A stretch of DNA of 64,000 bases from an uncultured Acetatifactor sp. (GTDB taxonomy: Bacteria > Bacillota > Clostridia > Lachnospirales > Lachnospiraceae), in contig CAKRTS010000002.1 in assembly GCA_934402315.1 (NCBI GenBank), positions 1 to 64,000 on the forward strand, given 5' to 3'. A program made the translations under genes and the position numbers. This document shows positions 16,589 to 23,994 of the stretch, piece by piece (the first letter of the stretch is position 1; each line of letters begins with the position of its first letter). Below the pieces are notes generated by a model. That model had not been told where the DNA came from, searched no databases, and was given only the letters and a program-made list of their open reading frames with translations.

Positions 16589-17629
16589 TTACTTTTGTGC
16601 GCTCTTTTGCTCGGCAATTTCTATAATATAATCACCATATGGGGTTCCTTTTTTTTCTTTTCCGAGTCTAATGAAATCTTCATGGCTTATCATCCCTCTG
16701 CGCCATGCAATTTCCTCTATACAATAAATCTGCATTCCGCAGGCCTTTTGAACAGTCTTCACAAATGCTGATGCATCCATTACATCATCCCATGTGTTCA
16801 AAGGAATTTCAACAAAGCCGCGATCTAACGTCACTGTATAAACCTCATCATTTATTCTCGTATAAGGAATAGTCTCTGTTCCCATCGCCTCTTCTAATTT
16901 CATATTGCTAATTACATGTGCTGGGCAAAAGACAATAGGGATTTGATAATAGTCATACTGTGTGCGAAGCTTTTCTCCGTCCTCTGATGTGACAACTTTT
17001 TTATCAGAATCATAATATATACGTGAAGGTAAATCAATTTTCTTTTTAGGAAGCGACAAAACAGTTGTTTTGTCTTTGTCCAACATTGCTTTCTGAAAAA
17101 AACGCGTTTGGTCAACTCCATATATAAAGGTCATTCCAAAAGCAATCATCACATTAGAATTACTGTTTTTGTACTCTTCTTCTTGTATTCTTTCCCAATA
17201 CTTAAGTCTTAAGCCCAGAATGTCTCCGTTCCCAAAGACGCTTTTTACATACTGTTGATCTTCTGGTCCGCTCACTATTCTAATCTCGCGGATCCCCATC
17301 AGCATAAAATAGCTAAGCATGAAATTAATCACTGGCTTATCATAAATAATTGTATTTGCCCTAATTCCATACATATTGTCCTTCAGGATAAGAAGTCCGG
17401 TCCAACCATGATTATGATGTACCAAATCTCCAGCTAGCAGGCTGTCTGTGTCACTATCAAGCAATATAGCAATCTTTCCAATAATTGCGGTGTCAGGCAA
17501 TCCAAGACCACGTTCCCACTTTGAAACAGCTTTATCACTCACGCCTATTCGATCGGCCAATTCACGCTGGGTGTAGCCTACTTTTTTTCTCAAATATGCA
17601 ATTGCATTACCAACTCTTTGGGGATCCAT
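16589..17629 (-). CDS. XRE-type HTH regulator fused to a degenerate RfbA domain
   Basis: The 346-residue protein has an N-terminal Cro/CI-type helix-turn-helix (about residues 3-60: AIAYLRKKVGYTQRELADR, VSDKAVSKWERG). Residues about 80-340 can be aligned by eye with the RfbA encoded next door: YDKPVINF against [19 protein letters not shown] against [29 protein letters not shown] against [18 protein letters not shown], and EEIAWRRGMIS against [11 protein letters not shown]. All three catalytic signatures are lost: the Gly-rich GGAGTRL loop is gone, GDN has become GMT, and the Asp of LDTGT is missing. It is therefore probably a pseudo-enzyme that senses a sugar nucleotide and controls transcription. 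The ATG at 17629 has AAGGAAG nine bases upstream; an earlier ATG at 17662 does not. Confidence 0.82.
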   Translation of the reverse strand: MDPQRVGNAIAYLRKKVGYTQRELADRIGVSDKAVSKWERGLGLPDTAIIGKIAILLDSDTDSLLAGDLVHHNHGWTGLLILKDNMYGIRANTIIYDKPVINFMLSYFMLMGIREIRIVSGPEDQQYVKSVFGNGDILGLRLKYWERIQEEEYKNSNSNVMIAFGMTFIYGVDQTRFFQKAMLDKDKTTVLSLPKKKIDLPSRIYYDSDKKVVTSEDGEKLRTQYDYYQIPIVFCPAHVISNMKLEEAMGTETIPYTRINDEVYTVTLDRGFVEIPLNTWDDVMDASAFVKTVQKACGMQIYCIEEIAWRRGMISHEDFIRLGKEKKGTPYGDYIIEIAEQKSAQK

Positions 17630-17662
17630 AGGCAGTCGCTTCCTTCTTACAGCAAAAATCAA

Positions 17663-17679
17663 GTAAACTTTCCGTTTAC
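17663..17679. promoter_or_regulatory. Inverted repeat upstream of the HTH regulator gene
   Basis: GTAAAC (17663-17668), five bases, GTTTAC (17674-17679): a perfect inverted repeat of six bases per arm, 34 bases before the regulator start. It could be an autoregulatory operator or a weak hairpin after the rfbB relic. Confidence 0.35.
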
Positions 17680-17683
17680 CTTA

Positions 17684-17899
17684 TTATCTGTTACCATACA
17701 TCTTCTGATAGTAATTCTGATATTCTCTGGAAATAATTGTCTCCCAGTACGCACCCATAATATGTACTTACCAAAAGATGTCCAAATTATGGGTACTTCT
17801 ATTTGTAGCATTTTTATAGTTCAGATCCATATTCAACATACGAAAAACGTCTGCTCCTATAAAACTAACACCGCCAATTACAATATTGTCATTGATTTT
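17684..17899 (-). pseudogene. Relic of dTDP-glucose 4,6-dehydratase gene (rfbB)
   Basis: Between rfbA and the regulator gene one minus-strand frame of 72 codons keeps both ends of an RfbB-type protein. The first part reads IVIGGVSFIGADVFRMLN, recalling the Rossmann start of RfbB (VTGGAGFIGSNF, then MLN). The last part reads REYQNYYQKMYGNR and then TAA (17684-17686), the usual end of Clostridia RfbB proteins. The middle of about 270 codons is gone, the start codon is missing, and a TAA at 17768-17770 interrupts the frame near the junction. The position directly after rfbA is the normal place for rfbB. The match is by eye only. Confidence 0.7.
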
Positions 17900-17906
17900 T
17901 GGTCTA

Positions 17907-18794
17907 TTAATATTTCATTTTGCCATTTGCAACATTCATAAGATGCTGTCCATATGGAGACTTGCCGTATCTTTCTGCTGATTCAACCAGTTTTTCTTTC
18001 GTAATCCACCCTTTACGAAATGCGATTTCTTCCGGAGCCGAAATCTTTACACCCTGTCTCTTTTCTATCATCTGAACATAATCCGATGCTTCTACCAAAC
18101 TATCCATGGTTCCCGTATCCAACCATGCAAATCCTCTGCCAAGAATAATACCATTCAGTGATCCGTCCTGCAAATACATATCGTTTAATGAAGTAATCTC
18201 TAACTCACCTCGTGCAGATGGTTTAACTTTCTTCGCATAATCCACTACTCGGTTATCATAAAAGTACAATCCAGTAATACAGTAATTGCTCTTGGGATGT
18301 TCCGGTTTCTCTTCTACAGACAGAATTTTTCCTGTTTCATCTTCAAACTCCATTATTCCAAAACGTTCAGGGTCGTTCACGTAATATCCAAAGATGGTCG
18401 CTTTTCCTTCTGCAATATTCCGCACAGCGGTATCAAGTTTGTCGCCCAAGCCGCCACCATAAAAAATATTATCTCCCAATATTAGAGCACATGAATCATC
18501 TCCAATAAATTCCTCTCCAATAATAAATGCCTGGGCCAATCCATCTGGACTAGGCTGAACTTTATAGCTAAGCGATACCCCATACTGGCTACCGTCCCCA
18601 AGCAGTTTCTCAAAATTCGGCAAATCTTTAGGGGTAGAAATAATTAGAATATCCTTGATCCCTGCCAACATCAGGGTAGATAATGGGTAATAAATCATTG
18701 GCTTGTCATACACTGGTAATAATTGTTTCGACGTAACCATAGTTAATGGATATAATCTTGTACCTGCGCCTCCGGCTAAAATAATACCTTTCAT
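17907..18794 (-). CDS. rfbA: Glucose-1-phosphate thymidylyltransferase
   Basis: RfbA makes dTDP-glucose from glucose-1-phosphate and dTTP. The 295-residue protein is full length with the nucleotide-binding loop [47 protein letters not shown] and FAWLDTGT, all intact. The ATG at 18794 has GGAGGG seven bases upstream; the longer frame from 18827 lacks a site. In this operon it is followed only by the remains of rfbB, so its product must be used by a dehydratase encoded elsewhere, or the gene is losing its purpose. Its C-terminal half is echoed in the HTH protein downstream. Confidence 0.93.
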   Translation of the reverse strand: MKGIILAGGAGTRLYPLTMVTSKQLLPVYDKPMIYYPLSTLMLAGIKDILIISTPKDLPNFEKLLGDGSQYGVSLSYKVQPSPDGLAQAFIIGEEFIGDDSCALILGDNIFYGGGLGDKLDTAVRNIAEGKATIFGYYVNDPERFGIMEFEDETGKILSVEEKPEHPKSNYCITGLYFYDNRVVDYAKKVKPSARGELEITSLNDMYLQDGSLNGIILGRGFAWLDTGTMDSLVEASDYVQMIEKRQGVKISAPEEIAFRKGWITKEKLVESAERYGKSPYGQHLMNVANGKMKY

Positions 18795-18979
18795 CTTAAC
18801 ACCCTCCTTTGATTTTCTAAAAATCATATATTTGCTTATCTATCTTGCATTTCCTCTTCAATTATTAAACCTAGTATTGACATTTCTTCAAAGCGCATCA
18901 ACGTTGTCGACCACTTCAAATTTATGTATCTTCCTTTCCCGCAAACTGGCAAGTAAGCATGATGCTCGAAAGTGAAATT

Positions 18980-19942
18980 CTATACATTTTCAATCAGAAA
19001 TTGATGAAACTCTTCTGCTCGACCAGGAATATCTGTTGAAGATTTAATATCTCCGATATCTTTTTTTATAAAAGAAATATCTATGTCTCCTGACTCACTA
19101 AAGACTTGTATTAGCTGCGGGTCATAAAAATTATAGCTCTTGATTTTTTTATTCTCAGTAAGTAATTTTTTATGATATTGTAATGCCTCTAGGGTTCTAA
19201 TAGATATATAAGTCTCATTACCTTGCAAAACTTCAAGAACACATTTTGTTGCATATACGTGTTGCAAAACTTCTTCATAGCTTATTTTTTTATTATAAGC
19301 AATCGCGTCCTTATATAATTGCTTATCCTCTGGCACTCCAATTATATAAAAATCACATTTTAACCCCGCCATACTTAGCTTTTCATAAATAGAAATAAGT
19401 TTGGGAAGCCTTCCTTTATCAGAACCGATGAAAAAAACATCTGAAGTCGCCAAATTCTCACTCTTGTATATCGGCAATCGATACGGTTGATGCTCACACA
19501 ATAATAACCCGTGAGTCAGAGCGTCTTTTTCATTAAAGGTAATTATTGCCTCATAACAATCTTCATTTTTTCTAATTTTCCCTTCAATTAGGTCAGTAAC
19601 TGGATTCAAATACATAAAACATCGTTTTGATTTCGGAAATTTTTCTTTTAAATAAAGCAGGAACCGTCTTGAATATGATAAATGAAATGATTCATAAAGC
19701 AAAAAATATATTTCATCATCACCGCTCAAATCCATTCCCTTTAAAGCCCTCTTAAACCATATTTTCTTTAACGGTAACTCTTTTTTATTATTTAATGGCC
19801 ACGCATTATGCAGGATTTGCATCTTCATTATCCATTTGTTTCTAAATGGTATAAATGTATATGCTTCAGGGACTAATTGAGCAGCATTATTAATATACGC
19901 TTCGTAAGCATTTCCATATTCAAAATATACAAACTTCTTCAT
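18980..19942 (-). CDS. Glycosyltransferase-like protein of unknown family
   Basis: This 320-residue protein is not securely recognised. It starts with a strand-like KKFVYFEYG, has LTHGLLLCEHQPYRLP in the middle, then SDVFFIGSDKGRLPKLISIYE and later VLEVLQGNETYISIRTLEALQ, a layout like the two-domain GT-B glycosyltransferases. There is no signal peptide or membrane segment, so it should act in the cytoplasm on the lipid-linked repeat unit. It lies eight bases after the flippase gene and before rfbA. Codon use is AT-rich, like the neighbours. After its TAG stop the same frame stays open for 47 more codons. Confidence 0.55.
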   Translation of the reverse strand: MKKFVYFEYGNAYEAYINNAAQLVPEAYTFIPFRNKWIMKMQILHNAWPLNNKKELPLKKIWFKRALKGMDLSGDDEIYFLLYESFHLSYSRRFLLYLKEKFPKSKRCFMYLNPVTDLIEGKIRKNEDCYEAIITFNEKDALTHGLLLCEHQPYRLPIYKSENLATSDVFFIGSDKGRLPKLISIYEKLSMAGLKCDFYIIGVPEDKQLYKDAIAYNKKISYEEVLQHVYATKCVLEVLQGNETYISIRTLEALQYHKKLLTENKKIKSYNFYDPQLIQVFSESGDIDISFIKKDIGDIKSSTDIPGRAEEFHQFLIENV

Positions 19943-19949
19943 GCATCTA

Positions 19950-21455
19950 TCACTTTCTCTTAATGATTGATTTAATATATTGGAATGAACTAATTACTAA
20001 TGTTTTCTCAAACAAAAATGAAATCAATAATAAATACAATCCTGCAAATAAAGCATACAAAGTTGAAAATAAAATCCAGTTCACAATACCTTCAGGGAAA
20101 TTAAAATTATTAATAATTATAAATGTCCCTATGACACCAATTAACGATATTGCAAGCTGTATAAAAATATTTTTTTTGATTAAATAAGGAACCAACTGTT
20201 TAAGTTTTATATGTTGGTACAGAAAATTTATTGCATAAAACAGTAATAAACCTACAAGCGAAAAAGAATATTCAAACTTTCCACATAAAATCGAAACGCA
20301 AATGCAAGCAGCGGCTGTTATTGCGGGTTGCAAATATGTTTCTTTAAAAAAGCCACAGGAAGATACAATTATATTATAAGGAATTCTATAAACAGAAAAT
20401 ACACCTCCAACTGCCATAATAGTAGCTAAAGTATAATTTACATAATTAATATCTGTCGCACCTGATGTATAAATCTTAACAAATGGAATAATTGAAAACA
20501 ACATACACATCATCAAAAAAGTACCAAACATACAAAAAATATATTGAAATATCGAAAAAATATCTGCATTTTTTTTCTTATTATTGTATGCATATAAATC
20601 TCCAAAACTAGGAGCAAACGCAGAATACAAAGAAGTTATTATTAGATTCAGAGCATCATTGACTAAAGCATAAATAGAATAAACACTTGTTTCTGCCAAG
20701 GTGTACATAAAAGACATCAATATAGTCACAGAAGACCCCATAAAACTATGAGAAACTTCATTAATTAATGCATAATTCCTGTCTCCAATAACTCCCTTAC
20801 TTGATTTACTTTTTATTTTAACAAGTCTCGGATGCGTCTTTCTTAACATACACTCCAAGCAAATCACCTTCACTAAACACCCTAGCAAAAACCACATATA
20901 TATTAAAATGTAATGCCAATGCATCCATAAAGTAATAAACACCATAGCATAGTAAATAATCTGTTCTATAAGGGTTGCTATTGAAATAAATTTTTTTTGC
21001 TGATACGCAGTAAAAATTATCCTATATTTTGCAGTATTATAAAGATCAATAAAGCTTTTTGCTCCCATAATCATCATTGCTGCAAACACAAATATTTTTT
21101 CAAGACTTGTGTTTAAAACAAAAGGTGTAACAATTGCGACAATAATTATAATTCCACTAAATATATATGATATTTTTTTAAAGAATGCTTCTGCAGAAGC
21201 GATATTATCTTTTATTGCATCAATATCATTTTGAGCAATTGGTTTATAAAGCGAATAAATAGAAGCTGTTGCTGCGCCTGCTTGTAGCATCAAAACAATA
21301 TTTATAATATGCTGAATTGTTGTGGTTAAACCATTCACTTCTGAGCCATAACTCAAAATTATATATCTCGGCGCAAGAAACCCAAACAAAATAACAATAA
21401 TATAATACCCCATCTCCCATATCGCATTTTTTATAACGCTTTTGCTTCGACTCAT
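19950..21455 (-). CDS. Wzx-type polysaccharide flippase
   Basis: A 501-residue membrane protein with about twelve to fourteen hydrophobic segments and the N-terminal MSRSKSVIKNAIWEMGYYI plus GFLAPRYIILSYGSEVNGL, typical of the MOP/PST flippases of Gram-positive polysaccharide loci. It moves undecaprenyl-linked repeat units to the outer face of the membrane. It is the only flippase seen in the window and may serve both polysaccharide loci. The gene is very AT-rich and follows the upstream glycosyltransferase after 11 bases. Confidence 0.88.
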   Translation of the reverse strand: MSRSKSVIKNAIWEMGYYIIVILFGFLAPRYIILSYGSEVNGLTTTIQHIINIVLMLQAGAATASIYSLYKPIAQNDIDAIKDNIASAEAFFKKISYIFSGIIIIVAIVTPFVLNTSLEKIFVFAAMMIMGAKSFIDLYNTAKYRIIFTAYQQKKFISIATLIEQIIYYAMVFITLWMHWHYILIYMWFLLGCLVKVICLECMLRKTHPRLVKIKSKSSKGVIGDRNYALINEVSHSFMGSSVTILMSFMYTLAETSVYSIYALVNDALNLIITSLYSAFAPSFGDLYAYNNKKKNADIFSIFQYIFCMFGTFLMMCMLFSIIPFVKIYTSGATDINYVNYTLATIMAVGGVFSVYRIPYNIIVSSCGFFKETYLQPAITAAACICVSILCGKFEYSFSLVGLLLFYAINFLYQHIKLKQLVPYLIKKNIFIQLAISLIGVIGTFIIINNFNFPEGIVNWILFSTLYALFAGLYLLLISFLFEKTLVISSFQYIKSIIKRK

Positions 21456-21466
21456 ACTTAACCTTC

Positions 21467-22648
21467 CTATTCATGTTTAGCCATATTTAGTGCATATTCT
21501 TTATATTCACCATAAAACTTTATTCTCTTTTCATCAAGCAAATTCTTTTGAAACTGCTTTGCTTTAGTATGATTAAATCTACTATGCATTGTCCAATCAC
21601 CATTGTAAAAAGCTTTAAGTATTGACTTTAATTCCCCTACATTGCCTTTACTAAATATTGCATCTTTCTCTAGTAGTTCTGGAATGCCTCCAGCTGTTGA
21701 CCCTATGCACGGGCAAGCCCTACTCATTGCCTCCATCAGAGCACGCGGTAGCCCCTCTGTCATACTGGGTTGTATATATGTATCCAAAGAATCCATCCAG
21801 TTTAAAACTTCCTCATGTGTAAGTTCTCCTTTTATAACCACTTGATCCATAATCCCATATTTTCTTGCCACAGATAAAAGGTAGGATGGATCGCCTGTCC
21901 CTGCAAGTTCATAACGAATATTCATTGTATTTTTTAAATCAGCTATCGCTTCTATGACAAACTGTTGCCCCTTACATTTTGTTTCTAATCCAGCTGCAGT
22001 TCCTATTACCCAAGGTTCATCTGACTTCCTGTGTTGAATTTTATCAAGGCGTCTAACTAATATATCATTCGAAACATCTTCTATTACAACATCTGATATT
22101 CCCTGAGCTTGTCCATTCGTTGGATATCTCACTTGAAGCCAGTTTTCTGTTACATATGTTACAAATGCAGCATTTTTGATAGTTCGCTTTACAATTAATT
22201 CCGACCAAGGGGCTATCATTTTACCAAGGAAACTATAATTCCACCAATTATCCCAAGCGCATCCACCACATTCGCACATATATGGTTTATTATACTTTCT
22301 TGCCAAACCAGCTCCTATGTCAGCAATTGTGCCACCTCTTATAAAAACAAGATCACAAGTCTTAAACTCATCCTCAATTAACTTTCTTGCTTTGGGAAGT
22401 CTTGTTAAATAATATTGAGGTTTATTTAAATTAGGAATATCCAAAAATTTCAAACCCGGTAAAGTTATTTTTTCTTGATTTGCCTCCTCTAAGGTGCAAT
22501 CCAAATGGTACAATCTTGTTGCAACAACCAATTCATCTACTAATTCTAAATATCTGCCAAATACTGTATCGGTAAGAGTTGTGCAACCATAAAATCCTTT
22601 AATATCCTTATATATTGGTAAGTCATGGCAAAAAATGCCTTTAATCAT
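21467..22648 (-). CDS. Glycosyltransferase, GT4 family
   Basis: A 393-residue GT-B enzyme. The C-terminal domain shows GTAAGLETKCKGQQFVIEAI, the nucleotide-sugar-binding block YIQPSMTEGLPRALMEAM (with the E-x7-E pattern) and CIGSTAGGIPELL, as in retaining GT4 transferases. It has no membrane segment. It probably adds one sugar of the repeat unit. It begins an AT-rich subgroup with the flippase; a 200-base gap separates it from the polymerase gene upstream. Confidence 0.87.
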   Translation of the reverse strand: MIKGIFCHDLPIYKDIKGFYGCTTLTDTVFGRYLELVDELVVATRLYHLDCTLEEANQEKITLPGLKFLDIPNLNKPQYYLTRLPKARKLIEDEFKTCDLVFIRGGTIADIGAGLARKYNKPYMCECGGCAWDNWWNYSFLGKMIAPWSELIVKRTIKNAAFVTYVTENWLQVRYPTNGQAQGISDVVIEDVSNDILVRRLDKIQHRKSDEPWVIGTAAGLETKCKGQQFVIEAIADLKNTMNIRYELAGTGDPSYLLSVARKYGIMDQVVIKGELTHEEVLNWMDSLDTYIQPSMTEGLPRALMEAMSRACPCIGSTAGGIPELLEKDAIFSKGNVGELKSILKAFYNGDWTMHSRFNHTKAKQFQKNLLDEKRIKFYGEYKEYALNMAKHE

Positions 22649-22849
22649 ATTTATTTTCTCCTATCTCTTGATCTTATCTTTTTACTAAAGTTACACCAAA
22701 TGCTATTTCAAGCAATATGTCCATCTCCATAAATTAGAATAACCGTTTTAAAATGCCTGTGCCCAACTATTGTCAAGCAAAAGTACATAGTGAAATTGCA
22801 AATTCATTGTTTAGTTCCATTATTATTTCATTAGTCCGCAGTACTGCAA
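22649..22849. other. Gap without a recognised gene
   Basis: AT-rich spacer between the EpsG-like polymerase and the glycosyltransferase gene. A TTGACA is present on the minus strand (near 22765-22770), but no -10 box at proper distance was found. Short frames here (19 codons at most) look like chance. Confidence 0.4.
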
Positions 22850-23992
22850 CTATTTAAAAAAAGTTTCGACAGATACTTTCATTAAACCCGAAATAGATAT
22901 GTCATGTATTCTAACCACTTCTGGCAAAAACCATACAATACATGAACAAAAAAACATCAAACTGCTTTTATTAATTTTTAAACACATTATCCCTTTAGTT
23001 ATGCTAGTTCGTTTCATATACATCCCATAAAGTATAGCATTTGTAATAAAGCCAATCATTAATATGCGATAATATATCAAGCTCGTAACAATAAAAGGCA
23101 AAGAAACACTCAAAAGCAAATGTACTCTGTAATTTATATCAGCAAATGAATTAATGTTAATCATATCGTCATTGGAAGATATTTTTTCTTCTTGAATTTG
23201 TCTTTTAATACAGATAGAAAATATAAGTCCCATAAAATAAATAGCGAAAAAAATACAGGCTCCATAGTGCGTCAAAGTCCCTGTATAAGCGTTAATTTTT
23301 GCATCAATTTCTTTATATACAGCCGAAACTATTTTTATTAAAATATCAATGAATGGTAATCTCCCCGAAATATATGTTAGAACAATTGTTATAACCGAAA
23401 TAATCAACACTAATTTGCTTACATTTTTTTTAATAAATCCTCTTGAATTTACACCGTCCCAAATACAAACTAATAAAATCAGATATATTAACGCTGTACG
23501 ATGGAACATGGAAGCTATAATAATACCTATAATATAAAAAAACGGCTTCTTCTCCACAAGAAATCTCAACGAAAATATTATTATCCCTATAGCCATGAAT
23601 AAGCGAATTGCAACAGCACAAGTAGGAAAAATAAAGGGCATTGTAATCGCCAAAATAGGATTATATGAGCAATCAAAATATTTTAAGCCAATAATAATAA
23701 AAATTGAGGTAAAGATGAAAATTGCTAAAAGTAAACCATTATAAGTGTTAATCCCAAAATATATAATAATCGTCTTGAATAAACCATATCCTGGTTCACT
23801 CCAATTGGTATTAAGCCCATTATTAGCAAAATCATTTTTATAAATAAATGCATCTCCACTTGTTCCATCATTCAGCACAAACATCATTGCCATTAATAAA
23901 TATGAAACAGCACTTATAAAGCGATTACTTCTATTGTTGAATACAAACAATATATTTAATGCCCAAAATACTATGTAAATTGCAAGCCACAT
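22850..23992 (-). CDS. EpsG-like polysaccharide polymerase
   Basis: A 380-residue protein with about nine to ten membrane segments. Early in the sequence it has GDAFIYKNDFANNG followed by SEPGYGLFKTII, which is the D..Y...F and EPGY pattern of the EpsG/Wzy family, and RLFMAIGIIIFSL in the next helix pair. These proteins polymerise repeat units at the outer membrane leaflet. Its start is two bases after the stop of the large fusion gene, so the two are coupled. It is very AT-rich, in contrast to the second EpsG-like gene in locus B. Confidence 0.82.
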   Translation of the reverse strand: MWLAIYIVFWALNILFVFNNRSNRFISAVSYLLMAMMFVLNDGTSGDAFIYKNDFANNGLNTNWSEPGYGLFKTIIIYFGINTYNGLLLAIFIFTSIFIIIGLKYFDCSYNPILAITMPFIFPTCAVAIRLFMAIGIIIFSLRFLVEKKPFFYIIGIIIASMFHRTALIYLILLVCIWDGVNSRGFIKKNVSKLVLIISVITIVLTYISGRLPFIDILIKIVSAVYKEIDAKINAYTGTLTHYGACIFFAIYFMGLIFSICIKRQIQEEKISSNDDMININSFADINYRVHLLLSVSLPFIVTSLIYYRILMIGFITNAILYGMYMKRTSITKGIMCLKINKSSLMFFCSCIVWFLPEVVRIHDISISGLMKVSVETFFK

Positions 23993-23994
23993 AA

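Noticed and set aside
16589..17629. Annotation as a second functional thymidylyltransferase
   Set aside because: The Gly-rich loop and both catalytic Asp motifs are missing and an HTH domain occupies the N-terminus.
22649..22849. Possible insertion-sequence remnant in the gap upstream of the GT4 gene
   Set aside because: No terminal inverted repeats, target duplication or transposase-like translation could be found.
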